Assembly (NCBI GenBank): GCA_002440625.1
Contig: DJUV01000183.1
Span: forward strand, 1 to 35,329
Direction: 5' to 3'
Length of the DNA stretch: 35,329 nt
From: Rhodobacteraceae bacterium UBA6273
GTDB lineage: Bacteria; Pseudomonadota; Alphaproteobacteria; Rhodobacterales; Rhodobacteraceae
A program made the translations under genes and the position numbers. The notes beneath the pieces are model-generated. The model worked only from the letters and a program-made list of their open reading frames with translations, made no database searches and was not told where the DNA came from. Below are positions 22,976 to 31,452 of the stretch, one piece after another. Position 1 is the stretch's first letter. Each line of letters starts with the position of its first letter.

Positions 22976-25222
22976 ATGGGAAAGTTCGGCAAGATCGCGC
23001 GGCGCACGTTCCTGATCGGCTCGGCGGCCATCGCGGGCGGCGTGGCCTTTGGCTATTTCAAGTACAAGAGCCCGGTGGCGAATCCGCTTCTGGGTGATCT
23101 GAAGCCGGGTCAGGCGGCGCTGACGCCTTATGTGCTGATCGACGGGACAGGCGTGACGCTCATCACGCCCCGGATGGACATGGGGCAGGGGGTCTATTCC
23201 TTGCAGGCGATGCTCATCGCCGAGGAGCTGGACATCGGCCTCGATCAGGTGCGGGTCGATCCCGGCATGCCCTCGCCCGCCTACTACAACACGGCCCTGT
23301 CGCATGAGGCGGTGCCTTTCGATCCGCGCGATACCTCCATGATGGCCGAGACGATGCGCGGCGTTGCTGATGCGGCGATGAAGTTCATGGGGATGCAGAT
23401 GACGGGCGGGTCGACGACGACCCCGGACGGATACGAGAAGCTGCGCATCGCCGGTGCTGTGGCGCGGGAGACGCTGAAGGCCGCTGCTGCGAAGCGTACG
23501 GGCGTTGCTGTTGCTGACCTCAAGACCGAAGGCGGCGCGGTGGTACTGCCGGATGGCACAAGGCTTGACTACACCACGCTCGCGCCCGACGCAGCGGGGG
23601 TCGAGCCGGTGACGGAAGTCACCTTGCGCGAGCCCGAGGCGTGGCGGCTGATCGGGAAGGATGTCCGGCGCATCGACATCGTCGCGAAATCGACCGGGAC
23701 CCAGGTCTATTCCATCGACCTTGAGCCCGAGGGCGTGGTCCATGCCGCCGTGCGGCTGAACCCGCGCCGGAGCGGGGCGCCGGCGAGCTTCGATGCGAGT
23801 GCCGCCGAGGCGATGCGCGGGGTCGAGAAGGTGCTGCCGGTGACGGGCGGACTTGCGGTGCTGGCCGACAATACCTGGCGGGCCTTTCAGGCGGCCGATG
23901 CGATCACGGTCGAATGGCCCGCCGCGGCCTATCCCGCCGAGATGCAGGGGCATTGGGACCTGCTGTCGGCGGGGTTCACCAAAGACAATGTTGACGCGAC
24001 CCCGCGTGAGGCGGGTGACGTCGCAGCGGCACTGGTCAGGGCCGGGGAGGCGGTGGTGAATGCCGAATACCGCGCGCCCTATCTGGCCCATGCGCCGATG
24101 GAGCCGCTTGCGATGACGGTCCTCGTGGGCGAAGGCCGCGCCGATGTCTGGGCAGCGGCGCAGGCGCCGCGCTTTGCCCAGGCGAACGTCGCGAAGGTGC
24201 TCGGCCTGCCGGTCGAGGCGGTCCATGTCCATGTGCAGATGGCAGGCGGCAGTTTTGGCCACCGGCTTGAGGATGACGCGATCCGCGTTGCCGCCGAAAT
24301 CGCGAACCAGGTGAAGGGCCGCCCGGTCAAGCTGACGCTGAAGCGCGAGGAGGACATGGCGACGGATTATCCGCGCCAGATCGCCATGGCGCGGGCCGAA
24401 GGTGCGGTGGCCGACGGCAAGGTCGTGGCCTTCGACCTTGGTATCGCCATGCCCTCGGTCATCGCCTCGCAGATGGGGCGGCAGGGGATGAACATTCCCG
24501 GGCCGGACAGCCAGATCACGGCGGGCGCGGGCGACCAGCCCTTTGCCATTCCCGACTACCGGGTGACGGGGTTCCGCGTGCCGGGCCTCGCGCCGGTCAG
24601 TTCATGGCGGTCGGTCGGCGCCTCGACCAACGGTTTCTTCCACGACAGCTTCCTGGATGAGCTGATCCATGCCGCCGGGGCCGATCCCCTGACCGAGCGT
24701 ATCCGGCTGATGGACGACCCCGAGGGCGTGAAGGTGCTGGAGACGGTGGGCGAGATGTGCGGCTGGGGTGCTTCGCTTCCCAAAGGCACCGGGCGCGGCA
24801 TCGGCTTTTGCCGGTCCTTCGGGGTGCCGGTTGCCGAGGTCATCGAGGTGCGCCAGACCGAGGCCGGGATCAGGATCGAGAAGATCTGGATCGCGGCGGG
24901 GGTGGGGCGTGTGATCGACCCTCAGAACTTCGCCAACCTTGTCGCCGGGGGCGCGATCTTCGGCCTGTCGCATGCGATGAGTTCGGAGATCACCTATGCC
25001 GACGGCATGGTGGAGCAGCCGAATTTCGACGCCTATGAGGGGATGCGGATGCCGCAGGCGCCGGTTGTCGAGGTGAAGGCGGTCGAGGGTCTGGGCCGGG
25101 TGCGCGGCATCGGCGAGCCGCCGGTGCCGCCCGCCGCCGCAGCACTCGCCAATGCGATCTTCGCGGCGACGGGGCAGCGGATCCGGGAACTGCCCTTGTC
25201 GAAGTCGGTGGATTTCGCCTGA
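22976..25222 (+). CDS. Molybdopterin-binding large subunit of a molybdenum hydroxylase, IorB-like
   Basis: 748 residues. It starts with a Tat-type signal (KIARRTFLIGSAAIAGGVAFG), so the complex probably works in the periplasm and carries the small subunit with it. The rest is a xanthine-dehydrogenase-like molybdopterin-binding region in the circular arrangement of IorB proteins: TPRMDMGQGVYSLQAMLIAE near the start, EYRAPYLAHAPMEPLAMTV in the middle, AGGSFGHRLEDD for cofactor contact, and a C-terminal GIGEPPVPPAAAALANAI carrying the conserved active-site Glu. IorB-type enzymes oxidise aldehydes or N-heterocycles and pass electrons to the respiratory chain, often through a cytochrome not seen here. 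The family is secure, the substrate unknown. Confidence 0.93.
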   Translation: MGKFGKIARRTFLIGSAAIAGGVAFGYFKYKSPVANPLLGDLKPGQAALTPYVLIDGTGVTLITPRMDMGQGVYSLQAMLIAEELDIGLDQVRVDPGMPSPAYYNTALSHEAVPFDPRDTSMMAETMRGVADAAMKFMGMQMTGGSTTTPDGYEKLRIAGAVARETLKAAAAKRTGVAVADLKTEGGAVVLPDGTRLDYTTLAPDAAGVEPVTEVTLREPEAWRLIGKDVRRIDIVAKSTGTQVYSIDLEPEGVVHAAVRLNPRRSGAPASFDASAAEAMRGVEKVLPVTGGLAVLADNTWRAFQAADAITVEWPAAAYPAEMQGHWDLLSAGFTKDNVDATPREAGDVAAALVRAGEAVVNAEYRAPYLAHAPMEPLAMTVLVGEGRADVWAAAQAPRFAQANVAKVLGLPVEAVHVHVQMAGGSFGHRLEDDAIRVAAEIANQVKGRPVKLTLKREEDMATDYPRQIAMARAEGAVADGKVVAFDLGIAMPSVIASQMGRQGMNIPGPDSQITAGAGDQPFAIPDYRVTGFRVPGLAPVSSWRSVGASTNGFFHDSFLDELIHAAGADPLTERIRLMDDPEGVKVLETVGEMCGWGASLPKGTGRGIGFCRSFGVPVAEVIEVRQTEAGIRIEKIWIAAGVGRVIDPQNFANLVAGGAIFGLSHAMSSEITYADGMVEQPNFDAYEGMRMPQAPVVEVKAVEGLGRVRGIGEPPVPPAAAALANAIFAATGQRIRELPLSKSVDFA

Positions 25223-25232
25223 GGGACGGGCG

Positions 25233-26084
25233 TCAGACGTCAATCCTCAGCCCGTCGCGACCAAGGTGGAAGGGGCCCTGCCATTGGTCGCGGATACCCG
25301 CCAGCCATTCCGCCTCGCCATAGGCGGGGTCGTCGGACGGGATCAGGTGGTGAAGGGCGAGCGCCTTCACCCCTGCAGCCGTGGCGATCCGGGCCGCGTC
25401 TGAGGCCAGCGTGTGGGCTCGGAGCCAGTGCTTCATCAGCCGGTCGTCGCCATTGCCGATCCGGGCCATCAGCGCCGGCAGCGCCTCGCCCAGCATCGCC
25501 TCGTGGATGAGGAGATCCGCATCCGCCGCAAACTCAGCAAGCGGCGGGAAATGCGCCGTGTCGCCCGAGAACACCACAGCCTTGCCGCCGCCTTCGAAGC
25601 GATAGGCGAAGGCCGGGACCGGCGGGTGTTCGACGGCCAGCGCCACGACCGTCAAGGGACCGATGCGGAAATCCTCGCCCGGCGTCACCACATGAAAGCG
25701 GATCAGCCCTTCAAGATCGGGCCGCCCTTCATCCGCAAGCCGGATGTCGATGTCGAAGCGCATCGAGGCGAGGAAGTGCCGCCAGTAGTCGGCCAGGCCC
25801 TCCGGCCCCCAGACCTCCACCGGCGTCTTGAGGCCCGCCGTCCAGGCGGTGTGGAGAAGCGGGCCAAGCTCAAGGTAGTGGTCGGAATGCAGGTGGGTGA
25901 TGACGATCTGGTTGATGTCGCGAAGCTGCATCCCCTGATCCACCAGCCCGCGCGTCACGCCCAAGCCGCAATCAACCACGACCCGCTGGCCGCTGAGCGA
26001 CAGAAGGCTCGACGTCGGATTGGTCGAACCGGGCCGGATCGCCGGCCCGCCCTTGGTGCCTAAGAGGGCGACGAAATCCGCCAT
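25233..26084 (-). CDS. Metallo-beta-lactamase-fold hydrolase
   Basis: 283 residues. The metal-binding motif is H64-x-H66-x-D68-H69 in ITHLHSDHYLELGPL, with further ligands in FSGDTAHFPPL and a late His in KALALHHLIPSDDP, the pattern of RNase Z/arylsulfatase-like MBL proteins. The N-terminus (MADFVALLGTKGGPAIRPGS) is typical of that subgroup. It is cytoplasmic. Its start overlaps the stop of the aminotransferase gene (TGATG), so it belongs to the catabolic cluster and may open a ring or hydrolyse an ester or amide intermediate. RNase Z itself is less likely given this context. The substrate is inferred only loosely. Confidence 0.88.
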   Translation of the reverse strand: MADFVALLGTKGGPAIRPGSTNPTSSLLSLSGQRVVVDCGLGVTRGLVDQGMQLRDINQIVITHLHSDHYLELGPLLHTAWTAGLKTPVEVWGPEGLADYWRHFLASMRFDIDIRLADEGRPDLEGLIRFHVVTPGEDFRIGPLTVVALAVEHPPVPAFAYRFEGGGKAVVFSGDTAHFPPLAEFAADADLLIHEAMLGEALPALMARIGNGDDRLMKHWLRAHTLASDAARIATAAGVKALALHHLIPSDDPAYGEAEWLAGIRDQWQGPFHLGRDGLRIDV

Positions 26085-27436
26085 CAGAGCGCCCTGAAGC
26101 CGGCATCGAGCGCGTCAAGGATCACCTGCGCATCCGCCTCGGTCAGGACCAAGGGCGGCGACAGAATGATGTTCGGGCCGGAAACGCGGACCATCGCGCC
26201 CGCCTCATAGGCGGCCTTCTGCACCTTGCCCGGCACCGGCTTGTCGGCGGGTTTCTTCGTCGCCCGGTCGGCCACCAGTTCAATGGCCAGCATCAACCCA
26301 TGCCCGCCCCGCACGTCGCCGATAAGCGAATGCCGGTCCTTCAGCGCATTGACCCCTTCCCAAAGCTGCTTGCCGCGCGCGGCAGCATTCACCCGCACAT
26401 CCAGCCGCTTCGTCTCGGCCAGACAGGCCAGCGCCGCCGCCGCGCCGACCGGGTGGCCGGAATAGGTGTAGCCGTGGCCGATGGCAGCCTTGCCGCTTTC
26501 GTCCTTTTCGAAGACCTCGGCGACCGCTTCCGAAATCATCAGCGCGCCGAATGGGAAATAGCCGTTGGTGATCGCCTTCGCGGTACACATGAAGTCGGGC
26601 TTCACGCCCCAAAGCCGGCTACCGGACCAGGCCCCGGTGCGGCCGAAGGCGGTGATGACCTCATCGGCGATCAGCAATATCCCATGCTTGCGGCAGATCG
26701 CCTCTACGCCCGGCATGAAGCTTTCATGCGGCGGGATCACACCGCCCGCGCCAAGGATCGGCTCCATGATGAAGGCGGCGATGGTGTCCGCACTCTGGAA
26801 GGCGATCTCGTCCTCAATCTGGGCAAGGATCAGCCCTGCCAGCTTCGCTGGATCGCTTTCGTCGAAGGGGTTGCGGTAGGTATAGGGCGCGGCGATATGG
26901 TGGCAGCCGGCCAGCAAAGGCTCATAAGCCGTGCGGAAATTGGCGTTCCCGTTGACCGAGGCGCCGCCGAAATGGGTGCCGTGGTAGCCCTTCTTCAGGC
27001 TCAGGAACTTCGTCCGCCCCGCCTGCCCCCGGATCTTGTGATACTGGCGCGCAAGCCGCAGCGCGGTTTCGACCGAATCCGATCCGCCAGAGGTGAAGAA
27101 GGCCCGCGTCAGCCCGTCCGGGGCGAAGAAGTCGCGCAGTTCCTCGGCCAGTTCGATGACCTTATCGTTCGAGGTGCCGCGGAAGATCGAATAATAGGGC
27201 AGCGCCTCCAGCTGACCCGCGATGGCGTCCTTCACCGGCTGGCAGGAATAGCCAAGGTTGACGTTCCAGAGACCGCCGACGCCGTCGACGACCTCATGCC
27301 CGTCGATATCGCTGATGCGCACGCCCCGCGCCCCGGTGACGATGGTCGGCGCATTGGCAAGGCTGTCGGCCGGCGAGGTCATCGGATGCCAAAGGCTGCG
27401 GGCGTTGTTGGCCTTGAGGAAGTTTCCGTCTTTCAT
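26084..27436 (-). CDS. Class III (omega) aminotransferase
   Basis: 450 residues from the ATG at 27436 (MKDGNFLKANNARSLWHPMT); longer starts inside the IclR gene region are unlikely. This PLP enzyme moves an amino group from an amine or omega-amino acid to a keto acid such as pyruvate. Motifs: SLWHPMTSPADSL at the N-terminus, FFTSGGSDSVETALRLARQY for phosphate binding, YHGTHFGGASVNG, LLIADEVITAFGRTG with the PLP-contacting Asp, and TAKAITNGYFPFGA carrying the Schiff-base Lys. It resembles the putrescine, beta-alanine and taurine aminotransferases of proteobacteria. It lies 11 bp after the IclR gene and overlaps the MBL gene, with an amino-acid permease and aldehyde dehydrogenase divergent nearby, which fits amine degradation: uptake, transamination, aldehyde oxidation. 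Confidence 0.92.
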   Translation of the reverse strand: MKDGNFLKANNARSLWHPMTSPADSLANAPTIVTGARGVRISDIDGHEVVDGVGGLWNVNLGYSCQPVKDAIAGQLEALPYYSIFRGTSNDKVIELAEELRDFFAPDGLTRAFFTSGGSDSVETALRLARQYHKIRGQAGRTKFLSLKKGYHGTHFGGASVNGNANFRTAYEPLLAGCHHIAAPYTYRNPFDESDPAKLAGLILAQIEDEIAFQSADTIAAFIMEPILGAGGVIPPHESFMPGVEAICRKHGILLIADEVITAFGRTGAWSGSRLWGVKPDFMCTAKAITNGYFPFGALMISEAVAEVFEKDESGKAAIGHGYTYSGHPVGAAAALACLAETKRLDVRVNAAARGKQLWEGVNALKDRHSLIGDVRGGHGLMLAIELVADRATKKPADKPVPGKVQKAAYEAGAMVRVSGPNIILSPPLVLTEADAQVILDALDAGFRAL

Positions 27437-27447
27437 GGCTTGGCCTT

Positions 27448-28233
27448 TCAATATGCGGCGATGGGTGTAAGGGCGGCGCGCTCTGGCGGTCGTCCGCCCC
27501 ATTTCAGGGTAAGATCGTCTGCCCCCTTCAGCGCGGCGGCGATCATCTCGTCGCGAAGCTCGGGCGTGACGCGCGTGGCGGGGGCGGCAATGGCGAGCGC
27601 CGCGATGCAGTCGCCCTGGCTGGCGAAGACCGGGGCGGCGATGGAGTGCACGTCATGCTCGAAGGCGCCGACCGACTCGGCGTAGCCCTGCACGCGGATC
27701 GCCTCAAGCCGGGCGCGGATGCGGACGGGGTCGGTCTCCGTCTGCGGGGTAAGGGCGGGCAGGGGGCGGCCCAGCACCTCTTTCTGCAGGACCGGCCCGG
27801 CATGGGCAAGAATCGCAAGACCAGACGAAGTGGCGTGAAACGGCAGCGTTTCCGCGTCATGCAGGATCACCCGGGTGCCGTGGCGCAGGGCATAGGCGAA
27901 GCTGATGAGCTCCACCCGCCCGCCGACCAGCATCGAGACATGGGCCGATTCGCCGGTGCGTTCGGTGACTTCGGCCAGGACCGGCTGAACGATGCTCTTG
28001 TAGGGCACGGTTTCCTCGCGCAGCGCTGCAAGGCGCAAGACGGCAGGGCCGATCCGGTATTCGCGCGTGGGTTCGACCTGCTCGACCAGCCCGTAGGCCT
28101 GAAGCTCGGTCATCAGCCGGTGGCATGTAGCCTTGTTCACCCCGGAAAGCCGTGCGATGTCGGACAGCCCGACCTGCGGGCGCACCCGGGTAAATAGGTC
28201 CAGAAGCTCAAGCGCTTTGCCGGTTGTGCCCAT
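27448..28233 (-). CDS. IclR-family transcriptional regulator
   Basis: 261 residues. The N-terminal winged helix (about residues 5-65) has the helix-turn-helix LSDIARLSGVNKATCHRLMTELQAYGLVEQ; the C-terminal effector-binding domain follows (about 75-245) with the typical FHATSSGLAILAH and SIAAPVFASQGDCIAALAIAAP. It is first in the leftward unit with the aminotransferase and MBL genes and divergent from the permease, and probably controls both through inverted repeats in the 173-bp gap. The effector is likely the substrate or an intermediate of the pathway. Whether it represses or activates cannot be read from the sequence. Confidence 0.93.
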   Translation of the reverse strand: MGTTGKALELLDLFTRVRPQVGLSDIARLSGVNKATCHRLMTELQAYGLVEQVEPTREYRIGPAVLRLAALREETVPYKSIVQPVLAEVTERTGESAHVSMLVGGRVELISFAYALRHGTRVILHDAETLPFHATSSGLAILAHAGPVLQKEVLGRPLPALTPQTETDPVRIRARLEAIRVQGYAESVGAFEHDVHSIAAPVFASQGDCIAALAIAAPATRVTPELRDEMIAAALKGADDLTLKWGGRPPERAALTPIAAY

Positions 28234-28290
28234 CTTTTTCGCTCCCTTCGTTGCGGATGAAACGAATTTCGCGCCGCCGAACCCTTTTTT

Positions 28291-28319
28291 GTTGACAGAT
28301 TGTCGCAGCCTCTGTCAAC
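28291..28319. promoter_or_regulatory. Inverted repeat in the IclR/permease gap, outer site
   Basis: GTTGACAG at 28291-28298 and CTGTCAAC at 28312-28319 are perfect 8-bp arms with a 13-bp spacer. Each arm contains TTGACA, a -35-like sequence, one per strand, so the site may be both divergent promoter core and operator. Inferred. Confidence 0.45.
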
Positions 28320-28335
28320 TTAAACTTAAACCGAT

Positions 28336-28352
28336 GGTTCAAATAATGAACC
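28336..28352. promoter_or_regulatory. Candidate IclR operator
   Basis: GGTTCA and TGAACC (perfect 6-bp arms) flank AATAA. A 17-bp dyad of the GGTTC-n-GAACC kind is typical in size and composition for IclR-family regulators. It is centred about 60 bp before the permease start and 110 bp before the IclR start. Confidence 0.5.
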
Positions 28353-28406
28353 GACGGCTGGAAGAACCGCGGCGCGCAGGGAGGCGCGTCTTCAGGGGAG
28401 GGGAAA

Positions 28407-29870
28407 ATGACAGACACTTCGATGACGGCTGCCGACAAGGCGGGCGGGGACGGCCGCAACCGGCTCAGGGCCAATTCGCTGGGCACGGGGGCGATCACCT
28501 TCCTCGTGGTGTCGGCGGCGGCGCCGCTGACGGCGGTCGCGGGCGGCGTGCCGATCAGCATGCTTCTGGGCAATGGTGCCGGGATTGCCGGCGGCTATGC
28601 CATCGTGACGGTGCTGCTTCTCATTTTCGCGGCTGGCTACGTCGCCATGGCGCGCCATATCCGCAACGCAGGCGCCTTCTACGCCTTCACCGCGCAGGGC
28701 CTTGGCGGGCGCGCCGGGGGTGCGGCGGCGCTGGTCGCGATCCTGTCCTACAACTGCATGCAGGTCGGGCTTCTCGGCCTCTTCGGCGCTGCCGCCGCCG
28801 GCACCTTCGGCAGCATCGGCCTCAATCTGCCGTGGTGGGCCTGGTCCTTCATCGCCATCGCCGCAGTCGGCATCCTCGGCTACCGCCAGGTCGACCTTTC
28901 GGCCAAGATCCTGATGGTGCTGGTCGCACTCGAATACCTCATCGTCATCATCATCGACCTCGCGATCTTCGGCGCGGGCGGCGATGCCGGCCTTTCGGCC
29001 GCGCCCTTCTCATGGTCCCAGATCATGAGCGGATCGCCTGCTATCGGACTGCTCTTCTGCTTCGCCGCCTTCATCGGCTTCGAGGCGACGACGATCTACG
29101 CCGAGGAAGCGCGCGAGCCGCGCAAGACCGTGCCGCGCGCCACCATCATCTCGGTCCTCTTGATCGGCGTATTCTACATGATCACCGCCTGGCTGATGGC
29201 GCTTGGTGCGGGTGTCGACAAGCTGCTGCCGACGCTGCAGGGCCTTGCCGATCCGACGACCTTCCTTTTCGACCTCGCCGGGCGCTATGTCGGCGGACCG
29301 GTGCCGACGATCATGGGCTTTCTCTTCGTCTCCAGCCTCTTTGCCGCCGTTCTCGCATTCCACAACGGCGCGGCGCGCTACAAGTACGTCGCGGGGCGCG
29401 AGGGGCTGCTGCCCGACCGCGTCGGCGTGACCCACGCCGACCATCAAAGCCCGCATGTGGGGTCGGTGATCCAGACGGTCATCGCGGCCGTCGTGGTCGC
29501 GATCTTCGCCGCTCTCGGCCTTGATCCGGTGCTGATGCTCTTCACCTGGCTGACGCAGCTTGGCACGCTCGGCATCGTCGGACTGATGGCGGCGACCTCC
29601 TTCGCGGTAATCGCCTTCTTCGCCCGCAACACGGACACCGGCGAAAACGCCTTCAGCACCCGCATCCTGCCGCTTCTCGCCGGCGTTGCCCTTGCCGTAC
29701 TCTTCGTCTTCAGCTTCGCGAAGTTCGATGACATGACGGGCGCCACCAGCGGCCTTGGCCTCGCGCTGCCATGGCTCGTGCCCTTTGCCGCGTTGGCCGG
29801 CTGGCTGGTGGCGGGAGGTCTCAAGCGGCGTGACCCGGCGCGGTTCGATCGGCTTGGCCGGACCGGCTGA
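28407..29870 (+). CDS. APC-family amino acid/amine permease
   Basis: 487 residues with a strong purine-rich ribosome site (GGGGAGGGG) before the ATG. Inner-membrane transporter with about 12 hydrophobic segments. APC marks are the first helix region (NSLGTGAITFLVVSAAAPLT), the GFEATTIYAEEAREPRKTVPRA motif after the sixth segment, and FHNGAARYKYVAGREGLLP, typical of the amino-acid/polyamine/organocation family. It is divergent from the IclR gene and followed after about 70 bp by the aldehyde dehydrogenase. It probably imports the amine or amino acid broken down by the cluster. The exact substrate is unknown. Confidence 0.93.
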   Translation: MTDTSMTAADKAGGDGRNRLRANSLGTGAITFLVVSAAAPLTAVAGGVPISMLLGNGAGIAGGYAIVTVLLLIFAAGYVAMARHIRNAGAFYAFTAQGLGGRAGGAAALVAILSYNCMQVGLLGLFGAAAAGTFGSIGLNLPWWAWSFIAIAAVGILGYRQVDLSAKILMVLVALEYLIVIIIDLAIFGAGGDAGLSAAPFSWSQIMSGSPAIGLLFCFAAFIGFEATTIYAEEAREPRKTVPRATIISVLLIGVFYMITAWLMALGAGVDKLLPTLQGLADPTTFLFDLAGRYVGGPVPTIMGFLFVSSLFAAVLAFHNGAARYKYVAGREGLLPDRVGVTHADHQSPHVGSVIQTVIAAVVVAIFAALGLDPVLMLFTWLTQLGTLGIVGLMAATSFAVIAFFARNTDTGENAFSTRILPLLAGVALAVLFVFSFAKFDDMTGATSGLGLALPWLVPFAALAGWLVAGGLKRRDPARFDRLGRTG

Positions 29871-29939
29871 CAGGACTCTTTGCGAGGGCCGGCGCAGGGA
29901 CGCCCGGCCCCCGCGCGACAACAGATCAGGACGGACGCC

Positions 29940-31427
29940 ATGCTTGACGTGAAACGGATCGAGAGCCTTCGCCATGCCGCCGTTGCGCCGGTCCTGCACG
30001 TGATCGACGGCACCTCGCGCCCGTCGCGCGATGGTGCCACGTCAGAGGTAATCTCACCCCTTGACGGGCGGGCGATGGCGGTGATGGCATGGGGAACGGC
30101 GGCTGACGCCGAGGATGCCATCGCCGCCGCGCGCCGGGCTTTCGAGGATGGCCGCTGGTCGGGGTTGCCGCCTGCCGAACGCAAGCGGATCATGCTGCGC
30201 TGGGCCGCGCTGATCGAAGCGCAGGCGCTCGACCTGGCCGTCCTCGGCGTCCGGAACAACGGCACCGAGATCGGCATGGCGCTGAAGGCGGAACCTCTGT
30301 CCGCCGCCGCGACGATCCGCTACTACGCCGAGGCCGTTGACAAGATCTTTGGCGAGATCGCGCCAACGGGCGACGATGTGCTGGGCCTCGTCCACCGCGC
30401 GCCGGTCGGCGTTGTTGGCGCCATCGTGCCCTGGAACTTTCCCCTGATGATCGGCGCCTGGAAGCTTGGCCCGGCTCTCGCTGCCGGCAACACGGTCGTG
30501 CTGAAACCGGCCGAGACCGCCTCCCTCACCCTCGTCCGCATCGCCGAACTGGCGCTTGAGGCCGGGATGCCGGCCGGCGTTCTCAACGTCGTCCTCGGCG
30601 AGGGCAAGGTGGTGGGCGAAGCGATGTCGCTGTCGCCGGAAATCGACGTTCTCGTCTTCACCGGATCGGGCGGCGTCGGGCGGCGACTTCTGGAAAATGC
30701 CGCGAAATCAAACCTCAAGCGTGTGTACCTCGAGTTGGGTGGCAAGTCGCCCAACATCGTCTTCGCCGACGCGCCGTCTCTCGACGAGGCGGTGAAGGTT
30801 TCCGCGATGGGCATTTTCCGTAACTCGGGCCAGGTCTGCGTCGCGGGATCGCGGCTTCTGGTCGAACGGTCGATCCATGACGAATTCGTCGCCCGTCTGG
30901 TCCGCGCGACCGAGGCGATGAAGGTCGGCGATCCGCTTGACCCGGCGACGGCTGCCGGGGCGGTGAACTCTCTGGCCCAACTCGAACAGAACCTGCGCTT
31001 CGTCGCTGAAGCCCGCGCGATGGGGCGCGCCATCGCCACGGGCGGCGGTCGCGTCCTTGAGGCAACCGGCGGCTATTACATGGCGCCTACAATCGTCACC
31101 GGCGTCAATCCCGCCGACAGCCTCGCGCAAGCCGAGGTCTTCGGGCCGGTGCTGGCGGTGATGCCCTTCGATACCGAAGACGAGGCGGTGGCCATCGCCA
31201 ACGGCACCGACTACGGACTCGCCGCCGCTGTCTGGACCACAAGCCTGTCGCGCGCCCACAGGATGGTGCGGCGGCTTCGGGCCGGGATCGTCCATGTCAA
31301 CACCTATGGCGGGTCGGACCTGACCGTCCCCTTGGGCGGCGTCAAGCAATCCGGCAACGGGCATGACAAGTCACTCCACGCCTTCGACAAGTATCTCGAC
31401 CTCAAGTCGGCATGGATCAGGCTGTGA
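29940..31427 (+). CDS. NAD(P)-dependent aldehyde dehydrogenase, PuuC/betaine-aldehyde-like
   Basis: 495 residues from the ATG at 29940 (MLDVKRIESLRHAAV). Oxidises an aldehyde to its acid with NAD(P)+. Motifs: VPWNFPLMIGAWKLGPALAA and VLKPAETASLT (cofactor and oxyanion Asn), FTGSGGVGRRLLE (Rossmann turn), general base E265 in LELGGKSPNIVF, and catalytic C300 in NSGQVCVAGSRL. It resembles gamma-glutamyl-gamma-aminobutyraldehyde and related omega-aminoaldehyde dehydrogenases. This matches the aminotransferase in the divergent unit: that enzyme would make the aldehyde, this one would remove it. The Tm-1-like gene follows after 25 bp and is probably co-transcribed. Confidence 0.93.
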   Translation: MLDVKRIESLRHAAVAPVLHVIDGTSRPSRDGATSEVISPLDGRAMAVMAWGTAADAEDAIAAARRAFEDGRWSGLPPAERKRIMLRWAALIEAQALDLAVLGVRNNGTEIGMALKAEPLSAAATIRYYAEAVDKIFGEIAPTGDDVLGLVHRAPVGVVGAIVPWNFPLMIGAWKLGPALAAGNTVVLKPAETASLTLVRIAELALEAGMPAGVLNVVLGEGKVVGEAMSLSPEIDVLVFTGSGGVGRRLLENAAKSNLKRVYLELGGKSPNIVFADAPSLDEAVKVSAMGIFRNSGQVCVAGSRLLVERSIHDEFVARLVRATEAMKVGDPLDPATAAGAVNSLAQLEQNLRFVAEARAMGRAIATGGGRVLEATGGYYMAPTIVTGVNPADSLAQAEVFGPVLAVMPFDTEDEAVAIANGTDYGLAAAVWTTSLSRAHRMVRRLRAGIVHVNTYGGSDLTVPLGGVKQSGNGHDKSLHAFDKYLDLKSAWIRL

Positions 31428-31452
31428 CCACCGGAGCACGGGGGACCCCGCG

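Noticed and set aside
22346..24262. Upstream extension of the MTA phosphorylase frame
   Set aside because: Antisense to the two molybdenum hydroxylase genes; family N-terminus and ribosome site are at 22345.
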